From a virus, in IMG/VR virus record IMGVR_UViG_3300042338_000020, positions 1 through 36,549 of that record: a stretch of DNA of 36,549 bases; one strand, 5' to 3'. Positions 28,158-36,549 of the stretch are shown one piece after another; the first letter of the stretch is position 1, and the number at the start of each line of letters is the position of its first letter. The notes below the pieces were generated by a model. That model worked only from the letters and a program-made list of their open reading frames with translations, made no database searches and had not been told where the DNA came from. A program made the translations under genes and the position numbers.

Positions 28158-28985
28158 TTACAGGTTGTTGACCTGTGTGATGGTACAAATGACCGAGGGG
28201 ATCGCAGGCCATACGCTTGTGACGCTGGCTGCAAGAATTCTAACGCTTGTGTCATCCGTCGCCCACATCAATTCAACGTAGTGAGTAGGCTCAAGTTGGA
28301 TGATGAAGTTCCACGCGGCGACGGTACGCGCTGCGGTGCCTTGGATGGCGACCGTGCTGGCGGTGTTGGCGACGTTAGTGCCGTTTTTACGCAACCAAAT
28401 GTAGATATTGCCTGTGCCGCCAGAGGTTTTGTCTAACTGTGCCGAAAACTGCACGTTGTAAACGCCTTGGTTATCCACCACAAGCCGGGAGGACGGTGAA
28501 CCGATAGACACGCCATTGCTGCTGTCGGTGGTGTTGAAAACCATGCCGTAGGCGGTATTGATAGACGCCGCCGCTTGCAGCGTGGTGTCGCTAAACGCAC
28601 CGTAATGCAGGATCGGCACCTCTTGCCCAAACCCCTGCAATTCTTCCCAAAGCGTATTGCTTACAGCAAAGAACAAGGCCGAACAATCAGGGTTGATTAG
28701 CCCAGAACCTACGTTGTTGATGGTGCTGTTAGCATCATAGGGATACACCAGCAGCGGATTTGCGCCGCCATTACGCACGATAATGGTTTCGCCCATCTCG
28801 GTCGGCGGTAACTTGACGCCTGACCCTGCGGCTGCCGTCGTGACGTTGTTGTAGACGAACGTCAACTGCGTAGCATTGCCTGCCGACGTACCGGCTGCGC
28901 TCACGCTCGCGTTACCGTCGCCGCAAATGGAGACGGTGGACAGGCCGTTCACGCCCGATCCAAGTACGCGAGAGGGAATAGCCAT
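28158..28985 (-). CDS. 275-aa beta-rich structural protein (head fibre or decoration type)
   Basis: The N-terminal half repeats short beta strands (NATQLTFVYNNVTTAAAGSGV, GETIIVRNGGANPLLVYPYD). The C-terminal half (GVYNVQFSAQLDKTSGGTGNIYIWLRKNG, ...YVELMWATDDTSVRILA) has the strand pattern of C1q-like jelly rolls found on phage surface fibres. The Met start at 28985 shares its A with the upstream stop (TGATG). Probably a capsid-surface or tail-side protein; exact role unknown. Confidence 0.65.
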   Translation of the reverse strand: MAIPSRVLGSGVNGLSTVSICGDGNASVSAAGTSAGNATQLTFVYNNVTTAAAGSGVKLPPTEMGETIIVRNGGANPLLVYPYDANSTINNVGSGLINPDCSALFFAVSNTLWEELQGFGQEVPILHYGAFSDTTLQAAASINTAYGMVFNTTDSSNGVSIGSPSSRLVVDNQGVYNVQFSAQLDKTSGGTGNIYIWLRKNGTNVANTASTVAIQGTAARTVAAWNFIIQLEPTHYVELMWATDDTSVRILAASVTSVWPAIPSVICTITQVNNL

Positions 28986-29761
28986 CAGGCTGCCTTTGCC
29001 TGTTCGTGGCGCACTCGCATGATCTCGGCAATCAGGCCGGGGCCACGCGCATCCACGTTAATGTCGCCCATCACCTCAAACAGTTTCTGAAACTCGTTGG
29101 CCTGCTGGGCCATTGCCATGTTGCAGTTGAACTTCTTGCCGGTTGGGCCGCCCACATGAACGTCAATAGATGGGCCGGTGAATTCCCCGGTAAAACGCTT
29201 CAAGCCATCTGCCCGGTTGCAGCTGTCGTACCCGTACAGCACGAAGTTGCGGAACCCGAGCAGATAACCAATGTTGATGGCACGGAGTCCCGATGTCGTC
29301 CCGCCACCCACAGCCAATTTGCCTGGGCCAATCGCCTGCATCTCTGGGCCTTCTGCCCAGGAGTGCCACAGCCATACGTTTTTTCCTTGTAGGTAGTCAA
29401 ACGTCACGGGCGGGCAACGCGAGGCAACGAGGTACACGGTACGATCGTTCGCCTTTTGGATGCCGCTAGTGCGGTCGCGCGGATCTAGGTTAACCCACAT
29501 ATCAGGCTGGATGCCGTTCTCGCACAGAAAGTCATGCGCTGCCTTGATTGCCACGATGGGCCGACCGGCTTTGCGGTGCGCTCTGATTTCCTCTACAAAA
29601 TCGGGCATAGACCACCCGCTCGCCACGCACACGAATGTTCCATCGTGCTTAATGGGAGCGGGGGCCAGTTCTGGTAGACCACGGCCAAGCGCCGAGCGAA
29701 TGTTGGAGCAAAGCTCCTCCGCTGTACCCGCCGCCTGTACCGTGATCTCCAGAGGCTGCAT
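28985..29761 (-). CDS. DUF115 / MptE-like protein
   Basis: 258 aa. FVCVASGWSMPDF (about 43-55), IQPDMWVNLDPRD (84-96), GGGTTSGLRAINIGYLLGFRNFVLYGYDSC (152-181) are the conserved blocks of the DUF115 / 6-hydroxymethylpterin pyrophosphokinase MptE-like family. In bacteria, members occur in flagellin glycosylation and glycan loci. In a phage head module its substrate is unknown; virion or host glycan modification is possible. It sits between two structural genes with a 2-base gap on one side and a 1-base overlap on the other. Confidence 0.75.
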   Translation of the reverse strand: MQPLEITVQAAGTAEELCSNIRSALGRGLPELAPAPIKHDGTFVCVASGWSMPDFVEEIRAHRKAGRPIVAIKAAHDFLCENGIQPDMWVNLDPRDRTSGIQKANDRTVYLVASRCPPVTFDYLQGKNVWLWHSWAEGPEMQAIGPGKLAVGGGTTSGLRAINIGYLLGFRNFVLYGYDSCNRADGLKRFTGEFTGPSIDVHVGGPTGKKFNCNMAMAQQANEFQKLFEVMGDINVDARGPGLIAEIMRVRHEQAKAA

Positions 29762-29763
29762 CG

Positions 29764-30240
29764 TTAGAACCCGACGACGCCCGTGGCGACGTGCGGATAG
29801 CCCGCGATGCAGGTGACCGCAGAGGCCGAAGCCGCCGAGGTCGTGGCCACAAGGCCCGCCACCAAGCCACCCGTCACCGTAGCGTCGTCAAGCGACCCTG
29901 CGGTTGCGGTGGTGAACAGCGGGACGTTCGGCTGGCAGCCGACCAACACGCTGACACGCGGCTTGCCGCCCAACTGCACCCAGCCGTAATAGGCCGAGGC
30001 AATGGACGCTTGAGCAAAACCAACCGCCTTTGAATTGGCAGAGTTGGTCGTGGTCAACGGGGCCACCGTGTTGTTGACGTTGACAGTTACAGCCGACCAT
30101 TGAGCGCAAGTTGAAGCCGCCTGCACATAAATGGCCTGACCACCATCGCTCAAGTTGACAACGGTGCCAACGGCGAACGAGGGCGAGGTGTCGGTGTAGT
30201 CAAGCGACACACCGATCATATTGCTTACAGAAATAGACAT
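29764..30240 (-). CDS. 158-aa capsid-associated (decoration-like) protein
   Basis: Beta-rich protein with many Ala, Val, Thr and Ser (SFAVGTVVNLSDGGQAIYVQAAS; PRVSVLVGCQPNVPLFTTATAGSLDD). Size, position 12 bases after the major capsid gene and the GTVVNLSDGG...YVQA pattern suit a small capsid-decoration or head-stabilising protein. No enzymatic motif. The exact family is not identified. Confidence 0.6.
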   Translation of the reverse strand: MSISVSNMIGVSLDYTDTSPSFAVGTVVNLSDGGQAIYVQAASTCAQWSAVTVNVNNTVAPLTTTNSANSKAVGFAQASIASAYYGWVQLGGKPRVSVLVGCQPNVPLFTTATAGSLDDATVTGGLVAGLVATTSAASASAVTCIAGYPHVATGVVGF

Positions 30241-30252
30241 TTGTTTGCCCTC

Positions 30253-31272
30253 TTAATCAATCAACACGCCTTGGAACTGCGCGCCCGAGCAGGTCAAGTT
30301 ACCTGCCCAGCCGATCAGCTTCACAATGGCGTCTTGGTTAACGGCCTGCCGCTCGCCGCCAATCGGCACAAAGTTACGATCTTTGTGCGGGCGGAAGTGC
30401 AGGTACTTGGTGTTGAGGAACCACATATGGTTCGCGTTGCCAGCACCCGAGTTGTAGGTGGAGGAACCGATACCACCGTCCAGCACAACGTCAGACGCCA
30501 TGCCAGCGCCGTAGTACTTGAGCGAGGCAAAGCCCGCGCCAGCCATGCCCGAGCCGGACTCGGTGATGCGCTGGATGGCTTGCAACGACTGCAAGTAGTA
30601 ACGGTAGTAGTTGTTGTCAGCAACGATCAGGTCAGGCTTGTCGGTGCCACGAACGAGTTGGACAGCCAGAGCGTCCATGTAACCCTGAATCGTGGTGTTG
30701 GACACAACGCCCGAACCGCTGACCGACGCATCAAACACCTTGGACTGCCAGAACGACCACACGGCGCGGTTGATGCCGCCGTAGGTGCCGGTAGTCGGGT
30801 CATCGGGAACAGCCGCAGCAAGACCCGTGAGGTTCTTACCCGCGTTGCCCGTGCCGTCGCCGTACAGGTCGCCCGAGATGCGGTTAGCAAGCTGGGCTTC
30901 CGCAACTTCCATGCGACCGTCAAGAAGGTCAATGATGGCCTCCTTGCCCGAGTTCTGGATCATCTCCAGACCCGAAATAGTCACGGCAGAAGCGTACTGC
31001 GTGATGCTGAACTGCGCCGACGAAATCGGGCTGTTCTGGCCGACGTTCAACACCTCGTATCCCGAGTAGGAATTCGTGTTGTTGGTGGTCGGATCGTTGT
31101 ACATGATTTCTTGCAAAATCACGTTACCGCCCGAGAACGTCTTAACGTTCCCGCGCTCCTTGAGGCGACGAAGCAACGCGTTGTTGTTCGTCACGTTGTC
31201 AGCGAGTTCACCGCTACGGCTCTGAATAGTCGTGGCAATGATGTCGCTGATGCTTGAGTTGGCATAAGCCAT
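30253..31272 (-). CDS. Major capsid protein
   Basis: 339 aa. Helical N-arm (SISDIIATTIQSRSGELADNVTNNNALLRRLKERG), then TFSGGNVILQEIMYNDPTTNN and EGINRAVW-like core strands, ending QGVLID. This matches a family of podoviral major capsid proteins of HK97 fold. It lies right after the scaffold gene and before decoration-type genes, the standard order. No cleavable delta domain is obvious because the scaffold is separate. The high use of preferred codons suggests strong expression. Confidence 0.88.
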   Translation of the reverse strand: MAYANSSISDIIATTIQSRSGELADNVTNNNALLRRLKERGNVKTFSGGNVILQEIMYNDPTTNNTNSYSGYEVLNVGQNSPISSAQFSITQYASAVTISGLEMIQNSGKEAIIDLLDGRMEVAEAQLANRISGDLYGDGTGNAGKNLTGLAAAVPDDPTTGTYGGINRAVWSFWQSKVFDASVSGSGVVSNTTIQGYMDALAVQLVRGTDKPDLIVADNNYYRYYLQSLQAIQRITESGSGMAGAGFASLKYYGAGMASDVVLDGGIGSSTYNSGAGNANHMWFLNTKYLHFRPHKDRNFVPIGGERQAVNQDAIVKLIGWAGNLTCSGAQFQGVLID

Positions 31273-31295
31273 TTGATTACTCCTTCATCAGTTAG

Positions 31296-32294
31296 TTATA
31301 AGCGCGACTCTGTTTCGGAAAATGCTTCCTCTAGAATCGCACGACGGTTTGCCGCTTTTGGAGCCGTGTTAACGCCGGGTGTGGCGCTTCTGACACTCAC
31401 CGCTGCTGCTCGGGCGGCTTTCGCTGCCCTGTTTTGTTCCTTGGCTTGTTTTGCGGCGGCTTCGGCCTGTTGGGCCTTGGTCACCTGATCAAACAAGTTA
31501 GGATCAAGCCTGATGGCCTTCTCATAGGCTTCGTCCAACGTCTGCGCCATCCCACTCTGTAGGAGTTGGATCATCGCCGGTCGGACATCCTCAAAATGAT
31601 CGGCCTTCAAACTGAATTGGTTGATTTCGTTTAGCAGGGTCTGATTTTCCATCATTTCCTGCTGTTGCTTCCAGCCCATGACCTCGCCACGGACTTTGTT
31701 CAGTTCGTTTTGCAGCGCATACACGGTCGGGTCAACCGTTTGCTGCGGCATCTGGCCTTGCTGGCCCTGCATTGCACCCAAGTTGATGCCATATGACTGC
31801 GCGAGTTGTTGGAAATACACCAACTTCGTTTGCGGGTCGCTGTTACGCAACTTGTGGTCGGCGTCCATTAGGGCGGCTACGGCCTTATCAGGCGATAAAC
31901 CAAGCCCCTGTATGGTCTGCATATAGGGCGAGATGGCTTCCTGCATCGCATCGGCAAACTGCGCCTTGGAGAGCAGCGGTTCCACGCCCGCTCGCATTTG
32001 CTCCTCGCGCTGCCATGCGTATTCTTGCATCTTCGGGTCGGCTTTCTGCCAAACCTCGTGATAGTCCTTCTTCCACGATGCCGGTGGGCGACGCCAAACG
32101 GGCGGTTCCTCCTCTGCCTGCGGTTCGTCAGCACGTTCCGCAGCTTTCGGCGTAGCAAAACGCCCATTGCCGTCGCGTGAGACGGGTTCAATGGGTTCGC
32201 CACGCTCTGCCGCTTCTAAACTCTGCTCAAGAATCGCTCGGCGGTCAGTTACATCAGCCTGTGGGGCTTCATCTCGTTCCATTTGCTCGTCCAC
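31296..32294 (-). CDS. Capsid scaffolding protein
   Basis: 332 aa, hydrophilic and helical. Acidic N-terminus (EQMERDEAPQADVTDRRAILEQSLEAAERGEP), a Trp-rich PPASWKKDYHEVWQKADP segment typical of phage scaffolds, a Gln-rich helix (QGQMPQQTVDPTVYALQNELN), and a basic C-terminus (KQAKEQNRAAKAARAAAV) expected to contact the capsid protein. It sits immediately before the capsid gene. Confidence 0.88.
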   Translation of the reverse strand: MDEQMERDEAPQADVTDRRAILEQSLEAAERGEPIEPVSRDGNGRFATPKAAERADEPQAEEEPPVWRRPPASWKKDYHEVWQKADPKMQEYAWQREEQMRAGVEPLLSKAQFADAMQEAISPYMQTIQGLGLSPDKAVAALMDADHKLRNSDPQTKLVYFQQLAQSYGINLGAMQGQQGQMPQQTVDPTVYALQNELNKVRGEVMGWKQQQEMMENQTLLNEINQFSLKADHFEDVRPAMIQLLQSGMAQTLDEAYEKAIRLDPNLFDQVTKAQQAEAAAKQAKEQNRAAKAARAAAVSVRSATPGVNTAPKAANRRAILEEAFSETESRL

Positions 32295-32295
32295 G

Positions 32296-32643
32296 TTAGC
32301 CTCTCCTGTGGGGATTGGTGAAATTCGCGTGTTGGCGCAGGTCGCGCAGTATGCGATCTGCTTGCTCGTTGGTCATTCGGGTGTTGACGATGTGCTTGAT
32401 GCGTTCAAGCCGCGTGTCTACCGACTTTTCGTGCCTGATGTGCTTGCTCGGGTCTTCATTACCAACCTCAATGCAGTTGTTGGCCTTGAGGTGGCGTCGG
32501 TGTTCCGAGCGTGAGGTGACCATCTTGCCGTCAATCATGCTTTTGTACGGCACAATGTCAGGCACGACGTAGTGATAACGACCCTTGGCGTCCTTTTTAC
32601 GCTCAACAAACTCGCCGTCTATAAAAACGTAAGTGCGTTTCAT
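32296..32643 (-). CDS. 115-aa protein between portal and scaffold
   Basis: Small basic protein with YVFIDGEFVERKKDAKGRYHYV, then DIVPYKSMIDGKMVTSRSEHRRHLKANNCIEVGNE, and a helical end. The second block is widespread in phages between portal and scaffold and is usually annotated hypothetical; the HRRHLKANNC segment could bind a metal. The start overlaps the portal stop (ATGA). It probably acts in head assembly. Confidence 0.75.
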   Translation of the reverse strand: MKRTYVFIDGEFVERKKDAKGRYHYVVPDIVPYKSMIDGKMVTSRSEHRRHLKANNCIEVGNEDPSKHIRHEKSVDTRLERIKHIVNTRMTNEQADRILRDLRQHANFTNPHRRG

Positions 32644-34661
32644 TGATTAAACGTAGTTGGGGGTAGCGTTTTGTTCATCTGCGCGATGATTAAGCGCGTT
32701 TGGGCGTCCATGTCGGCCTTGTACTTGGCGGCTTCCTGCTGACTTTGCAGCTTCATCGCCTCCAACTGCGCCTCAAACTGCTGCTTTTGTTGCTCCATCG
32801 CCAGTTTCGTCTGGTTTTTGAGCTGTTCCATCTGCATCTGCTGCTGCAGTTTGGCTTGCTGTAGCGCGGCCTCCATCTGGATGCGGCTTTGCTCCATCTG
32901 ACCCTTTTGCTGCAACTCGGCTTGCTTGCCTTGCTGCTCGCCGTCTGGGCCTTGCTGCATCGCGGCTTGCTGCAACTGCTGCAACGTGGCGTCAATCTGA
33001 CCCTCAATCGGTCGTGCGGCCTTAAACGCCTGCATACCAAAACGCAGCAACTCCATCATCATCGGCACCATCTGCGGCGAGGCTTGGCCGACCGGCAGGG
33101 CTTGCGCGAGGAAGCCACCAAACGCTTGCAGGAACTGCATACGATCCTGCTTCATCTGGTTCTCGTCCAACATCACAAGGCTGTCGGCGGCAACGTCCAC
33201 GCGGAAGTTACGCAGCGGCTTGTCTTTGAGCAGTTCCAGCGCCTGCGGGATCAACTGCTGATCCGCTGGCGTCATCTGACCTGCGGCGGCGTAGGCAAGG
33301 ATGGTCTGTGGCTGGAAGTGTCGGCACATCACCTGCGCCTTCAACCGGATCAATTCCGACGCAAAGAGGGCAACGTCCTCCTGCATGGAGCGCAGCCTTA
33401 ATCCCGCGTATTGGCCTTTGATTTGCTGCGCGGTCGCGGTTTCGCTGGCGAACGACGTACCACGGATAATGTCCGAGATGCCTGTGATTTCGTAGATTTG
33501 GGACTTGATGTCCTCTCTTGCTCGGTAGCAGTTGAGGAGGGCGTTGGCGAGCGTGTCCAGCGGGAGAAGGTCAATGCTGCCTTTAAGGCCGCCCTTTTCG
33601 CTGAAAGCCATCCACTTATCAACTGGAATAAGCGCATTGTTATCGCCCTCCGTCATTAGGCGTTGCAGCGCAGGTTGGCTGGCGTCATACACGCCACGCA
33701 CACGCAGCGCCTTCACCAAGCCATCAATGCGGTCGGACAGGATGTCCAACTCCATCGCCTGATCTTGGTACAGCAGAAAGTCAGGCACCGGCACCAAGGT
33801 GTCGCTGGTCGTGGTGGCGTACAGCGGCTTCGGGCAGGGGAAGAACCCCTCAAGGCCGAGCGGGTCGTCACGCACATCAATGATCTGCGGCATACCCTTG
33901 CAGAACCAGTACACCTTCTCGGTTTCCTTGTCCCACAGTTCACAAATCTTTGCGCGGTTATAGGTGCGCTTGGCTTCGTTGTAAGCGTTGAGCGGCTCTG
34001 GGCCTTGGTCTAGCGGTATCCTGCGAGCCATCTCCTCGCCAAACCGCTCTGCCAGCGCCTCACGGCTCATGTACACCCAGCGCCATACGCAGGTGACTTC
34101 TTCCCATGTGCGAGCCTGTGAGTGGCCGAAATCACGCCAATGGATGTAATCCACCGGGGCGCACTCGTACTCAATCTGCTCTAAATTCGGCGGCGCACCC
34201 TCGCCCTGCTCAATGTTGGAGGTAATGGATACGCCATCGTCCTCAATGCCAATCGGCGCAACGTGCGGCTCGTAGCGTACCCATGCGGTGCCACGGCCAC
34301 CCAAGAACCGATCTTCCACGCCATAGGACATGGTTGAGCGGAAGTCGGGGTAATGCTCAATCTCAAAGTCAATCGCCCGCTCTAGCAGTTGTCCTGCCAC
34401 GCGGCCAACCGGGTCGTTGTCACCAAAGCGTCGGCTAATGTCAGCCTTGGGGAGCTTGGCGTAAACCGCAGGCTTCAGCGTCTGGACGTTTGACCAGAGG
34501 ATGTTGAACCGTGCAGCCTCGTTGCCGCCCTGCCCACGACTATCGTCACGATAGCGTTTGACGATCTTCTTGGTTCGCGCCGTCCATTTAGCGAACTCGG
34601 CGTCATACTGCGCGATGGTGCGGAGGTACTTTTCCAGTTCCGGTTGCAGTATGCCTTCCAT
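32640..34661 (-). CDS. Portal protein (P22-like)
   Basis: 673 aa from the ATG at 34661 (MEGILQPELEKYLRTIAQYDAEF); a frame extension to 34724 lies inside the 100-aa gene. The size and order suit the P22-type portal of short-tailed phages (P22 portal about 725 aa). Motifs such as FNILWSNVQTLKPAVYAKLPKADISRRFGD, then a wing and stem (DILSDRIDGLVKALRVRGVYDAS) and GTSFASETATAQQIKGQYAGLRLR are typical. Residues 553-660 are a Gln/Lys/Glu-rich coiled coil that could form the internal barrel. It forms the dodecameric DNA entry ring and works with terL. Confidence 0.92.
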   Translation of the reverse strand: MEGILQPELEKYLRTIAQYDAEFAKWTARTKKIVKRYRDDSRGQGGNEAARFNILWSNVQTLKPAVYAKLPKADISRRFGDNDPVGRVAGQLLERAIDFEIEHYPDFRSTMSYGVEDRFLGGRGTAWVRYEPHVAPIGIEDDGVSITSNIEQGEGAPPNLEQIEYECAPVDYIHWRDFGHSQARTWEEVTCVWRWVYMSREALAERFGEEMARRIPLDQGPEPLNAYNEAKRTYNRAKICELWDKETEKVYWFCKGMPQIIDVRDDPLGLEGFFPCPKPLYATTTSDTLVPVPDFLLYQDQAMELDILSDRIDGLVKALRVRGVYDASQPALQRLMTEGDNNALIPVDKWMAFSEKGGLKGSIDLLPLDTLANALLNCYRAREDIKSQIYEITGISDIIRGTSFASETATAQQIKGQYAGLRLRSMQEDVALFASELIRLKAQVMCRHFQPQTILAYAAAGQMTPADQQLIPQALELLKDKPLRNFRVDVAADSLVMLDENQMKQDRMQFLQAFGGFLAQALPVGQASPQMVPMMMELLRFGMQAFKAARPIEGQIDATLQQLQQAAMQQGPDGEQQGKQAELQQKGQMEQSRIQMEAALQQAKLQQQMQMEQLKNQTKLAMEQQKQQFEAQLEAMKLQSQQEAAKYKADMDAQTRLIIAQMNKTLPPTTFNQ

Positions 34662-34663
34662 GA

Positions 34664-34966
34664 TTAGGCCGTGAAGAATCCAACAGCCATGACCGCAAGC
34701 CCTGCGCCGGTCGTGATCTTCCACGGGCCGCTGGCAGAGGCAGCGTTGATCTCAAGGCTGTAAACGCCCACAGGGGTGTTTGCAGCCATCGTCAACACCG
34801 TTGTGCTGTTGTCCAACACGCTTAAGGTGCTTGTGCCGGTCGTCGTGACCGTCACCACAATGCGATGAAGGTAGTCACCCACGGCACCTGTGCCACCGAG
34901 TATCTGTGCGGTCTGCGAGGCGGCAACTGTTTCGTAGGGGTAACGATTCGGGCTGACAATGCTCAT
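34664..34966 (-). CDS. Conserved 100-aa protein between terminase and portal (copy B)
   Basis: Second copy of the gene at 487-789, with the same ATGA overlap with terminase. I see no base difference between the two copies, so it belongs to the conserved block of the repeat. The complete portal gene follows 2 bases after its stop. Confidence 0.75.
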   Translation of the reverse strand: MSIVSPNRYPYETVAASQTAQILGGTGAVGDYLHRIVVTVTTTGTSTLSVLDNSTTVLTMAANTPVGVYSLEINAASASGPWKITTGAGLAVMAVGFFTA

Positions 34967-36303
34967 ATCCTTGCTCTCCTTGTCGTCGTGCGGTCGTGAA
35001 CCGCCCACATATCGTTTAGCGTGACTGTGTTCTCTGGCCCCACCATCAGCGGCTTGACCTCTGGCGCTGGGGGCTTGTCAGCGACTTCAGACCATGATAC
35101 CGCAACCATACGGAAAGCGTCACTAGGGTGTGATGTCCAATCGTGGCGCGGGGACTGACGATATGCTTTCTTGTCCTCGTCGTATTCGCGTTGGTACTGG
35201 CGCAGCGCCTCAATGCCATCGCTGCACTTGGTTGCGTCAAACCACACACGCGGTAGCATCATACGAACGGCTTGTATGCCCGACTGCACACCGATGTCGG
35301 GGACAACAGCAAGTTTGGCGATGTCTAGTTGCGCCGCCAGTTGCTCAATGATGCTCTTGCCGGTCTGTAGGCTCTTGGCCCGAGCGTCATGGGGTAGGTA
35401 GTGCTTGGCATAGCGGTACGGCTTGTTGCGTACCACATCGGCAATCGTGTGGATGTCCTCGCCCGAGACGGCGTAGAAGTCTATAACGCGCAGTTCCCCA
35501 CGGGCGACCTGATAGAACCAGATGGCCGTGTCGTCGCGGTAGCCCAAGTCCCATGCGGTGTACGTCGGCAGATTCGGGTCGTACGGCACGTTGGTGATAC
35601 GGCCTTGGTCTTGCGCCTCGCGCATTTCCTTACCGTAAAAAGCACCGAGGATCGCAGCCTCAAAGCTGCACTCGTACTCCTGCAGGTACTGATCCTCGGC
35701 CAACTGCGCCTTTGCTGCGGCTAGCTCTGTCGCAGGGAGAAGCCCGCTGGTTGAGGCGGGAAGGCGCAACAGGAACCACTCGCTAGGGAGACGAGTGGCG
35801 GTATCGTAAATTTCCCAGAACTGGTTTTTCCCTTTCGGTGTACCGCCGAAAACGCACCAACCCTGCTTGTCTGACAATGCAGGGCGTATGACGTTCCCAA
35901 ACACGCTCGGCTTAAAGTCGCCGTACTCGTCAAGGTAGATGCCCGAGAAGCCTAGGCCGCGCAACGAGTCAGCGTTATCAGCACCGAACAGGCGTATCTG
36001 TGCGCCGTTAATCAAGGTGATGGCTAACTCTTGCTCGTTGACCGATTGAATGATCGGGTGTGCGCCATCCTTAAAATATTGCCATGCAACGGATTTGGCC
36101 TGCGACCTGTACGGTGCGACGTATCCGAACAGCCCATATTGCCCTTGATACATCGCAGCAGCGCGGATCATGTCGTTGACGGCGGCGACAGTCTTACCTG
36201 CGCGGCGATGTGCGACAAGGCAAGCCCAACGTTTCGTGCGCTCATGGAACGGCATGAACGCCTTGCGTGGGCGGTAGGGCAAAATTATTCGGGAGCCATC
36301 CAT
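34963..36303 (-). CDS. terL: Terminase large subunit (copy B)
   Basis: 446 aa with the same Walker A (31-38), Walker B (122-126, Ile instead of Leu at 122) and nuclease Asp residues 252, 306 and 395 as copy A. The substitutions relative to copy A include 54-55 (GQ for QP), 113-114 (SL for AM), 141-142 (PA for AS), 231-232 (QD for TE) and 358 (T for E). All are conservative or on the likely surface, and many further base changes are silent, so both versions are under purifying selection. In a closed genome this is the same locus as copy A. Confidence 0.95.
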   Translation of the reverse strand: MDGSRIILPYRPRKAFMPFHERTKRWACLVAHRRAGKTVAAVNDMIRAAAMYQGQYGLFGYVAPYRSQAKSVAWQYFKDGAHPIIQSVNEQELAITLINGAQIRLFGADNADSLRGLGFSGIYLDEYGDFKPSVFGNVIRPALSDKQGWCVFGGTPKGKNQFWEIYDTATRLPSEWFLLRLPASTSGLLPATELAAAKAQLAEDQYLQEYECSFEAAILGAFYGKEMREAQDQGRITNVPYDPNLPTYTAWDLGYRDDTAIWFYQVARGELRVIDFYAVSGEDIHTIADVVRNKPYRYAKHYLPHDARAKSLQTGKSIIEQLAAQLDIAKLAVVPDIGVQSGIQAVRMMLPRVWFDATKCSDGIEALRQYQREYDEDKKAYRQSPRHDWTSHPSDAFRMVAVSWSEVADKPPAPEVKPLMVGPENTVTLNDMWAVHDRTTTRRARI

Positions 36304-36549
36304 CCGATCTGTACCTTGACCGGGCCGTTGTCCTTGCCTGTGATTTCTTGGCGGGCGAGCTTCGGAACGTGGTACTCCAGCAGGGTGCTGAAGGCGTCAA
36401 AGGCAGCCTGCGCTCCCTTCTCCGCAGCGATCTCGTCTAGCCACCCTTGGAGTCTGTCTGCGTTGCCGTCCACAAACGCTGCAATGGCCTCTCTGGCGGC
36501 CTGTGTGGACTTATTAGGCGTACCCGCTTGCCTACCGCCTGTTTTCTTA
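36285..36549 (-). CDS. terS: Putative terminase small subunit (copy B, 5' end cut by window)
   Basis: The frame equals residues 5-91 of the small terminase at 2108-2383. The first codons lie beyond the right edge. The C-terminal protein sequence (EITGKDNGPVKVQIGWMAPE) is unchanged. An apparent Met start at 36473 is only an artefact of the truncation (the residue before it corresponds to FVDGNAD in the complete copy). Confidence 0.65.
   Translation of the reverse strand, partial: KKTGGRQAGTPNKSTQAAREAIAAFVDGNADRLQGWLDEIAAEKGAQAAFDAFSTLLEYHVPKLARQEITGKDNGPVKVQIGWMAPE

Larger units (their letters stand above)
34178..36549. repeat. 2.37-kb direct terminal repeat, copy B
   Basis: Right copy of the repeat at 1-2372, with no length difference. 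It ends at the window edge inside the small terminase gene, at the same base where copy A would continue into codons for Met-Ala-Lys-Gly. Divergence from copy A begins at 35152 (equivalent to 975) and is concentrated in synonymous positions of terL. Confidence 0.9.

Noticed and set aside
30241-31257. Long + strand open frame (338 codons) opposite the major capsid gene
   Set aside because: It is the antisense shadow of a strongly expressed, codon-biased gene; its protein is low in plausible domains and the - strand product is a clear capsid protein.
1-36549. CRISPR array, insertion sequence, reverse transcriptase or toxin-antitoxin system
   Set aside because: No regularly spaced repeats with unique spacers, no transposase-like DDE frame with terminal inverted repeats, no YxDD polymerase motif and no recognisable toxin pair were found; the only tandem repeats are within coding regions.

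Overview
The window is almost the whole genome of a short-tailed (podovirus-like) double-stranded DNA bacteriophage, probably an uncultured phage of a Gram-negative, proteobacterial host. The evidence is a complete head module (small and large terminase, portal, scaffold, major capsid protein), P22-type adaptor and tail-hub proteins, several large ejection-type virion proteins, a tail fibre with a self-cleaving chaperone domain, a holin/lysozyme cassette and a lambda-like recombination block (single-strand annealing protein, YqaJ exonuclease, NinB, YbcO-like nuclease). I see no tape measure, tail tube, sheath or baseplate gene, no integrase, and no DNA polymerase, primase, helicase or RNA polymerase. 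The host group is inferred from gene families only.

Ends: bases 1-2372 recur in the same orientation at 34178-36549 (offset 34177), so the unit genome is about 34.2 kb. The two copies are not identical. From 51 to 974 I see no mismatch, but inside the large terminase gene they diverge in blocks (21 amino-acid differences in 446). The contig therefore looks like a circular or terminally redundant genome whose two ends come from different strain variants.

Layout: a control region at about 6600-7270 divides the genome. Rightward (+) from 7271 to 12141 runs a compact early operon: three small proteins, annealing protein, zinc-type small protein, exonuclease, an SSB-like protein, a PD-(D/E)XK nuclease, a glycosyltransferase, NinB, a YbcO-like nuclease, three unknowns and a tRNA-Gln(TTG). 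Leftward (-) from 7166 runs a Cro-like regulator, then an accessory block (VRR-NUC nuclease, methyltransferase-like protein, several conserved small proteins), terminase, portal, and, through the circular junction, capsid, tail, fibre, lysis and finally an HTH-metallophosphoesterase at 12.3-13.4 kb. Nearly all genes touch or overlap by 4 bases (ATGA, GTGA) or by 1 base (TAATG), so two long polycistronic transcripts are likely. Two + strand genes (2434-2655 and 5265-5927) sit alone inside the leftward operon like morons.

The most interesting signals are: (1) a shared promoter/operator motif GTTTAG-N5-TANACT in front of cro, in front of the early operon and in front of the isolated 73-aa gene, with two of the three predicted to give leaderless mRNAs; (2) about 400 bases without a clear gene between cro and the next leftward gene, full of hairpins and ending in a + strand terminator; (3) the mosaic divergent terminal repeats; (4) a tail-fibre shaft of about 57 five-residue repeats; (5) a single phage tRNA, for glutamine, beside unusually glutamine-rich virion proteins.
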